A DNA stretch of 64,000 nt from positions 62,001 to 126,000 of the forward strand of contig NZ_JNYD01000002.1 of NCBI RefSeq assembly GCF_000717175.1. Direction: 5' to 3'. The number at the start of each line of letters is the position of its first letter. The stretch's first letter is position 1. Under the pieces are notes generated by a model. The model worked only from the letters and a program-made list of their open reading frames with translations. It ran no database searches and was not told where the DNA came from. The translations under genes were made by a program, and so were the position numbers. Positions 32,929 through 42,141 of the stretch are shown piece after piece. The DNA is from Pseudonocardia autotrophica. GTDB taxonomy: Bacteria; Actinomycetota; Actinomycetes; Mycobacteriales; Pseudonocardiaceae.

Positions 32929-33642
32929 GTGGGACGGACGGGGAAGGAGCAGCTGCGCGGCAACGTCGCGAGCGCGATCCGGGACCAGATCATGGCCCGC
33001 ACCGTGCAGCCGGGCGAGCCCCTGCGACTGGGCCAGCTCGCGGAGCAGCTCGGGGTGAGCGTGACGCCCGTTCGAGAGGCACTCCTGCTGCTGACCCAGG
33101 ACGGCTGGGTGACCCACGAGCCGAACCGGGGCTTCCGGGTGTCGGCGGTCCGCCGTAAGGACGTCGAGGACACCTACCTGATGTGGGGCACCGCCGAAGG
33201 CGAGCTCGCGGCACGTGCCGCCACCCGTGCCACGGCTCGGGACGTGGACGAGCTGCGGAAGCTGGACGCCCAGATCCGCGACGCAGACCCGTCCGACGGA
33301 CACCTGGCCACCTCGCTGAACTCGGCGCTGCACCATTACGTGTCGATGATCGCGGACGCGCCCAAGTTGGAGTGGTTCGCCGGGGCGGCGAGCAGGCTCG
33401 TCCCCTTGCAGTTCCCGGAGAACTTCCACGTCGTGCCGGGTTGGTCCGACGTGAACCGCACCCAGCACACCCCGTTGATCGACGCCATCGCCGCAGGGGA
33501 CGTCGACCAGGCACGCGTGCTGGCCAAGGACCACTTCATGGGCACGGGCGACCTGCTCATGCAGTGGCTGGACTCTCTGGACTTCTGGGGCGAGCCGGAC
33601 GCGCCGCATACCCCTCGGGGTCCGGGCCGCCTCGCCGGCTGA
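32929..33642 (+). CDS. GntR-family (FCD domain) regulator
   Basis: 237 residues, GTG start. The DNA-binding part reads G-E-P-L-R-L-G-Q-L-A-E-Q-L-G-V-S-V-T-P-V-R-E-A-L-L-L-L, the FadR/VanR-type helix-turn-helix. The C-terminal FCD domain has N-S-A-L-H-H-Y-V and D-A-I-A-A-G-D-V-D-Q-A. It precedes the eight-gene operon at 34011 and is its probable regulator; a long palindrome lies between. Confidence 0.85.
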   Translation: MGRTGKEQLRGNVASAIRDQIMARTVQPGEPLRLGQLAEQLGVSVTPVREALLLLTQDGWVTHEPNRGFRVSAVRRKDVEDTYLMWGTAEGELAARAATRATARDVDELRKLDAQIRDADPSDGHLATSLNSALHHYVSMIADAPKLEWFAGAASRLVPLQFPENFHVVPGWSDVNRTQHTPLIDAIAAGDVDQARVLAKDHFMGTGDLLMQWLDSLDFWGEPDAPHTPRGPGRLAG

Positions 33643-33939
33643 CCCGCCGGGAGCCGACCGGAAGCAAGCGCCCGAGCGCCCGCCGAGGGTCTGATCTGGT
33701 GCCGAGGGCGTGCATCTCCTCGGGTCGGCGGGGCGCCGCTCGCCGCCGCCCGTCACGAGGCCGCGCCTGCATCAGTCAGCACACGTCTCGGCGAGGGCCG
33801 CGTGCCCAGGGGCGTCGGCGGACGTCGAGCTTCGCCACCTCGAGCTCGTCGACTCAGCCGCGCATCAGGACGTGTGATCGCCACACCCTCCGTCGCGCAG
33901 GCACCCAGGTCGCAGGCTCTGGACAGTGCGCCGCAGAAA

Positions 33940-33967
33940 CGTATATTCTTCTGAACGAGAATATACG
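33940..33967. promoter_or_regulatory. 28-bp inverted repeat upstream of MHS transporter operon
   Basis: The arm CGTATATTCT at 33940-33949 is repeated as its exact reverse complement AGAATATACG at 33958-33967, with 8 bp between. It is strikingly AT-rich for this genome, ends 43 nt before the GTG at 34011, and probably overlaps the promoter. A good operator for the GntR protein encoded just upstream. I see nothing else in 33643-34010. Confidence 0.65.
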
Positions 33968-34010
33968 ATCGGGTAGTCGCCTGGTCGTGCTCCCACCACG
34001 GAGGTCGACG

Positions 34011-35342
34011 GTGACCGACTCGCAGATCGCTGCCCCCAGTGCCGACGGCACTTCGGCAGTCGATCCCGCCCAGCAATCCAGCCGCCGCATGCGGAACCGG
34101 GTGCTCGTGTCGAGCTTCTTCGGGTCCGTCATCGAGTGGTACGACTTCTATCTCTTCGGCATCGCGTCCGCGGCGGTGTTCAACCGGCTGTTCTTCCCCG
34201 AGTTCAGCTCCACGGCGGGCACCCTGGCCTCGTTCGCCACCCTCGCAGCGGGCTTCTTCGCCCGGCCCATCGGGGGCATCATCTGGGGCCACTTCGGGGA
34301 CAGGGTCGGCCGCAAGGGCATGCTCGTGCTGTCCATCGTGCTGATGGGCGTCTCGACGACGGTCGTGGGTCTGCTGCCCACGTACGCGTCCATCGGCATC
34401 GCGGCGCCGCTACTGCTCGTGCTGATGCGCCTGATCCAGGGCGTCTCCGCAGGTGGCGAATGGGGCGGCGCCGTGCTCATGACCATGGAGCACGCGCCCA
34501 GGCGTCGAGGGCTGTCCAGCTCTGTCGCGCAGATGGGTCTCTACGGCGGCATCCTGCTGGCCAACGGTGTGTTCGCATTGGCCTCGGCGCTGACGGGTGA
34601 CGCCTTCCTCGACTGGGGCTGGCGAATCCCCTTCCTGATCTCGGCCGTGCTCGTGGTGATCGGCCTGTGGATCCGGCTCGGCGTCCAGGAGAGCCCGATC
34701 TTCAAGCAGGCCCGCGAGGAGGCGCAGCAGGCAGAGGCGCCGAAGGTGCCTCTGGTCGAGGTGCTGCGCCACCCGAAGAACCTGCTGCTGTCGATCGCGC
34801 TGGTGCTCGGTGCATTCGCGGCCAGCGCCGTGTACGGCACCTGGATCGTCAGCTACGGCATCCAGGACGGCTTTCCGCGGGCGGACATCCTCAACGCGGT
34901 GCTCGTCTCCGCGGCCATCGGCCTGGTGTTCCAGCCGGTCTTCGCCTACCTGTCCGACCTGTGGGGGCGGCGCGTCGTCGTCGGGGTCGGTGCGGTGCTG
35001 CAGGCGCTGAGCATCCCGATCATGTTCTGGCTGATGGACACCGGCAGCGTCGGGGCCATGTACCTGGGCATCTCGCTCGCGGCGTTCACCCACGCGATCG
35101 TCTACAGCCCGCTCGGCGCCTGGCTCGGCGAGCTGTTCCCCACGACCCAGCGCTACACCGGCGCCTCGCTCGGCTACCAGATCGCCGGCACCGTCGGCGG
35201 CGGCTTCGCCCCGCTGATCTGCGCGTCGATCCTGGCCGCGACCGGCGGGACGGCCGGGATCTCGCTGTTCATCGGCGCGACCTGCCTGCTCACGGTCGTC
35301 GCGGTGTTCTTCGCCGCCGAGACCAGCCGCAGCGCCCTGTAA
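34011..35342 (+). CDS. MFS transporter, metabolite:H+ symporter (MHS) type
   Basis: 443 residues; GTG at 34011 with GGAGG 6 nt upstream. Twelve helices and the MHS signatures: S-V-I-E-W-Y-D-F-Y-L-F-G in helix 1, G-D-R-V-G-R-K in loop 2-3, and R-L-I-Q-G-V-S-A-G-G-E-W-G-G. Relatives import small carboxylates (shikimate, citrate, 2-oxoglutarate, proline). First gene of an operon of putative catabolic enzymes, so it most likely imports their substrate. Confidence 0.9.
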   Translation: MTDSQIAAPSADGTSAVDPAQQSSRRMRNRVLVSSFFGSVIEWYDFYLFGIASAAVFNRLFFPEFSSTAGTLASFATLAAGFFARPIGGIIWGHFGDRVGRKGMLVLSIVLMGVSTTVVGLLPTYASIGIAAPLLLVLMRLIQGVSAGGEWGGAVLMTMEHAPRRRGLSSSVAQMGLYGGILLANGVFALASALTGDAFLDWGWRIPFLISAVLVVIGLWIRLGVQESPIFKQAREEAQQAEAPKVPLVEVLRHPKNLLLSIALVLGAFAASAVYGTWIVSYGIQDGFPRADILNAVLVSAAIGLVFQPVFAYLSDLWGRRVVVGVGAVLQALSIPIMFWLMDTGSVGAMYLGISLAAFTHAIVYSPLGAWLGELFPTTQRYTGASLGYQIAGTVGGGFAPLICASILAATGGTAGISLFIGATCLLTVVAVFFAAETSRSAL

Positions 35343-35354
35343 GGAGAACCTCCC

Positions 35355-36503
35355 ATGACCCTCACCGACGTCCGCCCGGCCGGGACCCCGGTCGAGGAGA
35401 AGCTCGGCATCATCGACACCGACTTCCACCCGATGCCGCTGCCGACCGACCCGCAGGTCGCCGAGCACCTGCCGCAGCGGTGGCGCGACTACATCGCCCG
35501 CTACGGCCTGGGCAGCTTCGGCGGCGGCGTGGCGCCCTCGCAGCGCGAGTTCACCCACCGCCTGGACGCGCTCGACGCCGACGGGCGCGTGGGGGTGGAC
35601 CCGCACCTGGCCGTGGAGCAGGTGGTGGACAAGTACGACATGTCCGCGGTGGTGCTGACCTGCCCGCAGACCTACATCATCACCAACGGCGGGGCGAACA
35701 TGCCCTACGAGTGCGCCTACGCGATCTACCGCGCCTACAACGACGCGCTGGCCCACACCTGGTGCGGCGTGGACGACCGGTTCAAGGCCAGCATCACGCT
35801 GCCCCGCGACCTCGCTGGTGCCGCGGACGAGATCGCGCGCTGCAAGGAGGGGCCGAACGGCGACTCCTACGTGCAGGTGCTGATGTCCCCGGCCGGTCAG
35901 GACCCGTTGGGCAAGCAGCGCTACTGGCCGATCTTCGAGGCCTGCGAGCACTACGACATCCCGCTGGGGTTCCATGTGCCGGGCATGGGTCGGCAGCCCA
36001 CCGGTGCGGGGCGACAGAACTTCTACGCCGAGATGCACGCGGCCTTCGCGGTGCTGCCGATCTCGATGGTGTCCAGCTTGGTCTTCGAGGGCGTCTTCGA
36101 GCGGTTCCCGCGGCTCAAGATCGCGCTGCTGGAGCTGGGCTGGGACTGGGCCGCGCCCTTCTCCTGGCGGCTCGACGCCACCTTCGACAAGTTGCGCGAC
36201 GAGCTGCCGCACCTGACCCGGAAGCCCTCGGAGTACCTGCGGGAGCACTTCTGGTTCTCCACCCAGCCGATCGAGGAGCCGGAGGAGCGGGCCTGGACGC
36301 CGGACGTCTACGCGATGTTCGAGGAGTCCGGGTTCGCCGACCGGCTCATGTTCTCCTCGGACTACCCGCACTGGGACTTCGACTCGCCCTACGAGTCGGT
36401 GCCGAAGACCATGCCGACGGACCGGCGCCGCCGGATCCTGGGGACCAACGCGAGCGCGCTCTACAACATCCCGCTGCGCCCCGGCCACGGAATCCCGGCG
36501 TGA
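35355..36503 (+). CDS. Amidohydrolase-2 family protein (ACMSD/decarboxylase type)
   Basis: 382 residues. Metal-binding D-x-H near the N-terminus (I-I-D-T-D-F-H-P), a histidine in G-F-H-V-P-G, and the terminal aspartate motif F-S-S-D-Y-P-H-W-D-F-D. This TIM-barrel family holds non-oxidative decarboxylases and hydrolases of aromatic and heterocyclic acids. It is followed with 4-nt overlap by the oxidase gene. A second, different copy lies at 38172. Confidence 0.85.
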   Translation: MTLTDVRPAGTPVEEKLGIIDTDFHPMPLPTDPQVAEHLPQRWRDYIARYGLGSFGGGVAPSQREFTHRLDALDADGRVGVDPHLAVEQVVDKYDMSAVVLTCPQTYIITNGGANMPYECAYAIYRAYNDALAHTWCGVDDRFKASITLPRDLAGAADEIARCKEGPNGDSYVQVLMSPAGQDPLGKQRYWPIFEACEHYDIPLGFHVPGMGRQPTGAGRQNFYAEMHAAFAVLPISMVSSLVFEGVFERFPRLKIALLELGWDWAAPFSWRLDATFDKLRDELPHLTRKPSEYLREHFWFSTQPIEEPEERAWTPDVYAMFEESGFADRLMFSSDYPHWDFDSPYESVPKTMPTDRRRRILGTNASALYNIPLRPGHGIPA

Positions 36504-37684
36504 GCGTCGTCGAGACCGCCCGCCGCCGCCGGGCCGCCCGGCTGCTCGACGCCGCGGACGCCCAGCGCGCCGCGGCCCGGGCTCTGCCGCGGGGGATCCG
36601 GGAGTACGTGGACGGCGGCTCCGAGGGCGAGGTGACGTTGCGGCGCAACGCCCGCGCCTTCGAGGAGGCGGCGTTCGCGCCGCGGACGGCGACCTGGGTG
36701 GACGACCCGGACCTGTCGACGAAGGTGCTCGGCATCCCCGTCGATCTGCCGGTGCTCACCGCACCCTGCGGCGGCATGCGGCTGGTGCACCCGGACGGCG
36801 ACCTCGGCCTGGCGCGAGGTGCGGCGGGCGCGGGCACGATCCACGTGGCCAGCTCCGCGGCCGGCTACACGCTGGAGGACATCGCCGCGGTCGACGGGCC
36901 GCAGTGGTTCCAGCTCTACCGCTTCTCCAGCCAGGCCACCATGGAGAACCTGGTCGGCCGGGCCCAGGCCGCGGGCTACTCGGCGCTGGTGGCCACCGTG
37001 GACACGGCGGTGGCGGGCTTCCGCTCGCGGGACTACAAGAACGGCTTCAGCTACTCGATGCGGGTCAACGCCCGCAACGCGGTGAAGCTGGCGCCGCAGC
37101 TGCTGCCGAAGCCGGCGTGGCTGACCCGGTACCTGCTCGACGGGCTGCCCTTCGAGATCCCCAACACCGCCGAGGTCACCGTCGACGGCAAGCCGATGGT
37201 GCTCACCGAGATGACGAAGGGCGGCGCGGGCTCGCACTCGCCGACCTGGTCCGACGTCGAGTGGCTGCGTGCGAACTGGCACGGGCCGCTGGTGGTGAAG
37301 GGGATCATCACCCCGGAGGACGCCCAGCGTGCCGTGGCCGCGGGAGCCGACGGGGTCATCGTGTCCAACCACGGCGGTCGCCAGCTCGACGGTTCCCCGG
37401 CGACCCTGACCGCCCTGCCGCGCGTCGTCGACGCGGTGGGCGACCAGGCCGAGGTGCTGATGGACAGCGGGATCCGCCGCGGCAGCGACGTGCTCAAAGC
37501 GCTCTCGCTGGGGGCGCGCGCCGTGCTCGTCGGCAGGCTGCCGGCGTGGGGTCTGGCCGCGGCGGGCACCGCCGGGGTGGAGCGCGTGCTGGAGAACCTG
37601 CGTACCGAGATGGTCCGCACGATGCGGCTGATGGGCTGCCGCAGCGTCGCCGACCTGGACCCGACCTGGCTGGAGGCCCGGTGA
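36500..37684 (+). CDS. FMN-dependent alpha-hydroxyacid dehydrogenase/oxidase
   Basis: 394 residues; the GTG overlaps the preceding stop. The active-site motif S-N-H-G-G-R-Q-L-D and the FMN phosphate site D-S-G-I-R-R-G-S-D-V-L-K-A-L-S-L-G-A are complete, as is W-F-Q-L-Y in the barrel. Relatives oxidise L-lactate, mandelate or glycolate to the 2-oxo acid. In this operon it may oxidise a 2-hydroxy acid before aldol cleavage by the HpcH-like enzyme. Confidence 0.9.
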   Translation: MSVVETARRRRAARLLDAADAQRAAARALPRGIREYVDGGSEGEVTLRRNARAFEEAAFAPRTATWVDDPDLSTKVLGIPVDLPVLTAPCGGMRLVHPDGDLGLARGAAGAGTIHVASSAAGYTLEDIAAVDGPQWFQLYRFSSQATMENLVGRAQAAGYSALVATVDTAVAGFRSRDYKNGFSYSMRVNARNAVKLAPQLLPKPAWLTRYLLDGLPFEIPNTAEVTVDGKPMVLTEMTKGGAGSHSPTWSDVEWLRANWHGPLVVKGIITPEDAQRAVAAGADGVIVSNHGGRQLDGSPATLTALPRVVDAVGDQAEVLMDSGIRRGSDVLKALSLGARAVLVGRLPAWGLAAAGTAGVERVLENLRTEMVRTMRLMGCRSVADLDPTWLEAR

Positions 37685-38175
37685 CGACGACAGAGAAGGG
37701 CTCGCGCACGACCCGCTTCGTGGTCGGCCGGGTCGACGAGATCCCGCCGGGGGAGCGCCGGATCGTCGAGGCGAACGGCCGCGAGATCGGCGTGTTCAAC
37801 ATCGGCGGCCGGTTCTACGCCATGGCCAACCGCTGCCCGCACCTCGGCGCGCCGCTCTGCGAGGGCGGGGTCGTCAACGAGATCGAGTCCGCCGTGCCCG
37901 GCGAGGTCCGCCTCGACGAGGGTCGGACGTACATCACGTGCCCGTACCACAACTGGGAGTTCGACGTGGAGGACGGCCGGTCCTCCTGGAACCCGAAGCT
38001 GCGGGCGCGCCCGTTCGCCGTCGCGCTCGAGGGCGCCGACGACGTGAAGGCCGCGCTCGACCGCGGCGAGCTGGGCCGCATCCCCGGCCCGTACACCGCC
38101 GAGACCGTCGACGTGACGGTCGAGTCCGACTACATCGTGCTGTCCCTGCGGCCCGCACGAGGAGGTGCGAAGTGA
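37681..38175 (+). CDS. Rieske-type [2Fe-2S] ferredoxin-like protein
   Basis: 164 residues, GTG start overlapping the oxidase stop. Cluster motif: C-P-H-L-G-A (C with H two residues on) and, after an insert, C-P-Y-H-N-W. The protein has only the Rieske domain plus a C-terminal extension of about 60 residues; it is too short for an oxygenase alpha subunit. It may carry electrons from the PDR-type reductase at 41103 to an oxygenase encoded elsewhere. Confidence 0.85.
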   Translation: MTTTEKGSRTTRFVVGRVDEIPPGERRIVEANGREIGVFNIGGRFYAMANRCPHLGAPLCEGGVVNEIESAVPGEVRLDEGRTYITCPYHNWEFDVEDGRSSWNPKLRARPFAVALEGADDVKAALDRGELGRIPGPYTAETVDVTVESDYIVLSLRPARGGAK

Positions 38176-39275
38176 CCACGGCCCTGCTCCAGGACACCGA
38201 CCGGGACACGCTGTGGACCGGCCCCGTGATCGACGTCGACGTGCACGCCACCCCGCCGTCGCTCGAGGCCCTGTTTCCCTACACCGACCCGGTGTGGGTG
38301 CAGGGCGCGCGGGAGCGCGGCTGGAAGGGCCCGAACGGGCAGGCGCTGGCGTACCCGCCGAACGCCCCGACCACGGCACGGGACGAGTGGCGGCCCGAGG
38401 GGCGTCCGCCCGCGTCGAGGCTGGGGGACCTGCAGCAGCACGTCCTCGACCCGTGGCGGACCGAGTTCGCCCTGGTCAACACCGCCTACGGCGTCGACTC
38501 GCTGCGCCATCCGGACTGGGCCCCGGCCCTCGCCAGAGCGGTCAACGACTGGCTGATCGCCGAGTGGCTCGACCGCGACCCCCGACTCGTCGGCTCGATG
38601 GTCGTCCCCGCCCGCGACCCCGCCGCGGCCGCCGCCGAGATCGAGCGCGTCGGCTCGCACCCGCGGATCGTGCAGGTCACCATGCCGGTGCGCTCGGAGC
38701 GGCTCTACGGCCAGCGTGTGTTCTGGCCGATCTACGAGGCCATGACCCGCCACGACCTGGTCATGGGCCTGGCCTGGGGCGGCACCTCCGAGGACGCGCC
38801 GAGCCCGACCGGCTACGCCTCCTGGTACGCCGAGGAGTACGCGGCCGAGATCCAGGTCTACGGCGCGCAGATGACCAGCATGATCTACGAGGGGATCTTC
38901 CAGAAGTTCCCCGGCATGCGGGTCACCATGCTGGAGAGCGGCTTCGCCTGGGTGCCCACCTGGAGCTGGAGCATCAACAAGAAGTGGAAGGGCCTGCACC
39001 GGGAGATCCCGTGGGTCGACCGGCTGCCCACCGAGATCATCCGCGACCACTTCCGGTTCTCCATCGCCCCCGCCGACCTTGGCCCCGACGCGCACGCGAA
39101 GCGGATCCTGGAGTGGCTCGGGTCCGAGGACCTGCTCCTGTTCGCCACGGACTACCCCCACCTGCACACCGACGACCTCGGGCGCATCCTGAACCTGATG
39201 CCGGAGTCGATGCGGGACAAGGTGATGCACGCGTCCGCGCGCGACTGGTACCGGCTGGACAGGGTCGGCGCATGA
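38172..39275 (+). CDS. Amidohydrolase-2 family protein (second copy)
   Basis: 367 residues, GTG start overlapping the Rieske stop. The motifs V-I-D-V-D-V-H-A-T-P and F-A-T-D-Y-P-H-L-H-T-D-D fit the family metal site. It is only distantly similar to the enzyme at 35355, so the two probably act on different intermediates or form a heteromer. Confidence 0.83.
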   Translation: MTTALLQDTDRDTLWTGPVIDVDVHATPPSLEALFPYTDPVWVQGARERGWKGPNGQALAYPPNAPTTARDEWRPEGRPPASRLGDLQQHVLDPWRTEFALVNTAYGVDSLRHPDWAPALARAVNDWLIAEWLDRDPRLVGSMVVPARDPAAAAAEIERVGSHPRIVQVTMPVRSERLYGQRVFWPIYEAMTRHDLVMGLAWGGTSEDAPSPTGYASWYAEEYAAEIQVYGAQMTSMIYEGIFQKFPGMRVTMLESGFAWVPTWSWSINKKWKGLHREIPWVDRLPTEIIRDHFRFSIAPADLGPDAHAKRILEWLGSEDLLLFATDYPHLHTDDLGRILNLMPESMRDKVMHASARDWYRLDRVGA

Positions 39276-40081
39276 GCTACGCCGTCACCACCGAGGCCCA
39301 CCCCAACCGGCTGCGGGGGATCCTCGAGTCAGCCGGGACGGCCGTCGGGCTGGCCTGCCACACGGGGGACCCGCACGTCGCGGAGACCCTGGCGATGGCC
39401 GGGTTCGACTACCTCTACCTGGACCAGCAGCACAGCGTGGGCGGGCTCGCCAGCCCCGTGGAGATGCTGCGGGCGACCGCTCGCACCGGCACGACCGCAC
39501 TGGTCCGGGTCGCCGCGAACGATCCCGTCCTGATCGGCCGGGCCCTCGACGCCGGCGCCGAGGGCGTCATCGTGCCGAACGTCGAGTCGGCCGAGGCGGC
39601 CCGGCAGGCCGCGGCCGCCGTGCACTACCCACCGGTGGGGGTGCGCAGCTGGGGCCCGACCCGCTCGGCCTACGGGCTGGGCCCGGACCCGACAACGGTC
39701 AACGGCCAGGTGCTGTGCCTGGTCATGATCGAGACCGCGGAGGGCGTCGCCCGGGCGAAGGAGATCACCGCGGTGCCCGGCGTGCACGGCGTCTACGTCG
39801 GACCGGGCGACCTCGCCGTCAGCCTCGGCCTCGACCCGGTCACCGGCCCCCGCGACGAATCGCACCGCGCCGCCGTCGCCGAGATCGTCGCCGCCTGCGC
39901 CACGGCCGGCATCGCCGCCGGGATCACCGGCGACCCGACCATCGAGGCCGACCGCGGCTTCCGGATGGTCACCGCGGGCTCGGACGTCGGCTTCCTGAAG
40001 GCAGGCCTCGCCGCCGCCCGTGCCCGCCGCGACGCCCTGACGCACCCCACCAGCGACATCGAAGGAGATGCCACCGCATGA
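39272..40081 (+). CDS. HpcH/HpaI-family aldolase
   Basis: 269 residues; ATG overlaps the previous stop. Barrel motifs: D-Y-L-Y-L-D-Q-Q-H, V-R-V-A-A-N-D-P, and the metal ligands in M-I-E-T-A-E-G and G-P-G-D-L-A-V-S-L-G. Class II enzymes of this family cleave 4-hydroxy-2-oxo acids to pyruvate and an aldehyde. The base usually supplied by histidine after the first strand (D-x-E-H) reads D-Q-Q-H here; the histidine is kept. Confidence 0.87.
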   Translation: MSYAVTTEAHPNRLRGILESAGTAVGLACHTGDPHVAETLAMAGFDYLYLDQQHSVGGLASPVEMLRATARTGTTALVRVAANDPVLIGRALDAGAEGVIVPNVESAEAARQAAAAVHYPPVGVRSWGPTRSAYGLGPDPTTVNGQVLCLVMIETAEGVARAKEITAVPGVHGVYVGPGDLAVSLGLDPVTGPRDESHRAAVAEIVAACATAGIAAGITGDPTIEADRGFRMVTAGSDVGFLKAGLAAARARRDALTHPTSDIEGDATA

Positions 40082-41106
40082 GCACCGTCAACACCCTGCG
40101 CGGCCCGATCGACAGCATGCAGATCGGCACCACGCTGATGCACGAGCACATCATGGCCCGCAACCCCGAGCTCGAGCAGAACATCGTGCACCCGGAGTAC
40201 GACGAAGCCGCGATCTTCGAGCGGGCCCGGAAGAGCCTGACCTCGCTGCACGAGGACAAGGGCATCGACACCTTCGTCGACCTCACCGTGCTCGGCCTGG
40301 GCCGCGACATCCCGACCGTGCAGCGGCTCGCCCAGGACGTGCCGCTCAACATCGTCGTGGCCACCGGCTACTACACGGCCAAGGACCTGCCGACCTACTT
40401 CCACACCCACGGCCCGGACGGGCTCGTCGGCAAGACCCTCGGCGGCCCCGACGTGCTGGAGACGATGTTCGTCGACGACATCGTCAAGGGCATCCCCCGC
40501 ACCGACGGCGTGAAGGCCGGGATCATCAAGATCGTCACCGACGAGCACGGCATCACCCCGGACCTCGACCGGGTCTACCGCGCCGCCGCCCGCGCCCAGG
40601 CCGAGACCGGCGTGCCCATCTCCACCCACACCAACGTCCACTTCGCCAACGGCCGCGACCAGCAGAAGTGGTTCAAGGCCAACGGCGTCGACCTCGAGCG
40701 CACGGTCATCGGGCACAGCGGGGACTCCACGGACCTGGACTACCTCCGGGAGCTGATGGACAACGGCTCCTTCATCGGCATGGACCGCTTCGGCATGGAG
40801 TTCGTGCTCGACGACGAGTCCCGCGTCGACACGCTCGCGAAGCTCCTCGAGCAGGGCTACGCGGAGAAGATCACGATCTCCCACGACGCCGGGTTCTTCT
40901 CCATCAACACCCCGCCGTCCTGGCGTGCGAAGCACACCCCGAACTGGCACCACCACCGCATCTCCGACTACGTGCTGCCCGAGCTGCGCAAGCGCGGGGT
41001 CACCGAGGACCAGATCACCCAGATGATGGTCGTCAACCCGGTGCAGGTGCTCACCGGTGACGCCGAGGCGACCAAGGCCGTCGCCGCGAAGGTGCTCGGG
41101 CCGTGA
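40078..41106 (+). CDS. Phosphotriesterase-family (lactonase-like) hydrolase
   Basis: 342 residues. The binuclear metal site is complete: H22-x-H24 (M-H-E-H), bridging lysine K151 (I-I-K-I-V), H184 (S-T-H-T-N), H213 (I-G-H-S-G-D) and D270 (S-H-D-A-G). Most bacterial homologues are lactonases or unknown, not true phosphotriesterases. In this catabolic operon a lactone or ester substrate is likely. Confidence 0.87.
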   Translation: MSTVNTLRGPIDSMQIGTTLMHEHIMARNPELEQNIVHPEYDEAAIFERARKSLTSLHEDKGIDTFVDLTVLGLGRDIPTVQRLAQDVPLNIVVATGYYTAKDLPTYFHTHGPDGLVGKTLGGPDVLETMFVDDIVKGIPRTDGVKAGIIKIVTDEHGITPDLDRVYRAAARAQAETGVPISTHTNVHFANGRDQQKWFKANGVDLERTVIGHSGDSTDLDYLRELMDNGSFIGMDRFGMEFVLDDESRVDTLAKLLEQGYAEKITISHDAGFFSINTPPSWRAKHTPNWHHHRISDYVLPELRKRGVTEDQITQMMVVNPVQVLTGDAEATKAVAAKVLGP

Positions 41107-42047
41107 CCGAGGACCTGACCGCGGTCGTCGCGGCGATCGAGGCCGAGGCGGACGGGATCGTCTCGCTGCGCCTGGAGCCCGCGGTGGGGGAGAAGATGCC
41201 GGCCTGGGAGCCCGGCGCGCACGTCGACCTCGTCCTCGGCCCGGACCTGGAGCGGCAGTACTCGCTGTGCGGGGACCCGACCGACCTGTCCAGTTGGCGG
41301 CTCGGCGTCCTGCGCGAGCCCGAGAGCCGCGGTGGCTCGGCGTACGTGCACGACACCCTCGCCGTCGGCGACCAGGTGGTGTGCCGGGGCCCGCGGAACA
41401 ACTTCGCCCTGGTCGAGGCCGACGAGTACCTGTTCGTCGCGGGCGGTATCGGGATCACTCCGATCCTGCCCATGATCGCGGCCTGCGAGGCCGCCGGGAA
41501 GCCATGGCGACTGTTCTACGGCGGTCGCCAGGAGTCCAGCATGGCGTTCCGGGCCGAGCTCGCGGCCTACGGCGACCGGGTCGTGTTCTGGCCGCAGGAC
41601 ACCCACGGCCTCCTCGACCTGCCGGCCATCCTGGGCACTCCCACCGAGGGCACCGCGGTCTACTGCTGCGGGCCCGGTGTCCTGCTCGACGCTGTTGAGC
41701 AGCAGTGCGCGGTATGGCCTGCAGGCTCGCTGCACCTCGAGCGGTTCCGGCCCAAGGAAGGGGCCCTCGACGGGGCGAACGTCCCGTTCGAGGTCGAGCT
41801 CGACGCGTCGGGAATCACCCTGACCGTCGGGGCCGACCAGACCATGGCGGAGGCCATCGAGGCCGCGGGCGTGGACCTCCCGACCTCCTGCCGCGAGGGA
41901 ACCTGTGGAACCTGCGAGACCTACGTCCTGGAGGGTGAACCGGAACACCGCGACTCCTATCTCAGCGCCGAGGAGCAGGAGTCGGGCGAGGTGGTCATGC
42001 CGTGCTGTTCCCGCTCGCGCTCGCCCCGACTCGTGCTCGACCTCTGA
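41103..42047 (+). CDS. Phthalate-dioxygenase-reductase-type oxidoreductase
   Basis: 314 residues, GTG start. Three domains in order: flavin-binding barrel (R-Q-Y-S-L-C-G-D-P, about residue 57), NAD-binding fold (G-G-I-G-I-T-P-I-L, about 118) and C-terminal plant-type [2Fe-2S] domain (C-R-E-G-T-C-G-T-C, with a fourth cysteine in M-P-C-C). It resembles VanB/PDR reductases that feed Rieske oxygenases. The matching oxygenase alpha subunit is not in this operon; the Rieske protein at 37681 may be the acceptor. Confidence 0.9.
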   Translation: MTEDLTAVVAAIEAEADGIVSLRLEPAVGEKMPAWEPGAHVDLVLGPDLERQYSLCGDPTDLSSWRLGVLREPESRGGSAYVHDTLAVGDQVVCRGPRNNFALVEADEYLFVAGGIGITPILPMIAACEAAGKPWRLFYGGRQESSMAFRAELAAYGDRVVFWPQDTHGLLDLPAILGTPTEGTAVYCCGPGVLLDAVEQQCAVWPAGSLHLERFRPKEGALDGANVPFEVELDASGITLTVGADQTMAEAIEAAGVDLPTSCREGTCGTCETYVLEGEPEHRDSYLSAEEQESGEVVMPCCSRSRSPRLVLDL

Positions 42048-42080
42048 CGAGCGGCTCAGCCTGCCGGACGCCCCGAAACC

Positions 42081-42101
42081 CGGACGCCTTCGGCATGTCC
42101 G
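42081..42101. terminator. Hairpin between convergent operons
   Basis: CGGACGCC and GGC-AT-GTCCG can pair around a TTC loop, with a 2-nt bulge, in the 94-bp gap between the reductase and the convergent ligase. No U-tract follows, so it is only a candidate bidirectional terminator. Confidence 0.35.
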
Positions 42102-42141
42102 GAGCTCTGGGCGCAGCTGGAGTGGCCGCGGCCCAGGTAGC

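Noticed and set aside
40078..41106. Naming the metal hydrolase a true phosphotriesterase
   Set aside because: The metal ligands define the superfamily only; most members near catabolic operons are lactonases and nothing here indicates organophosphate use.
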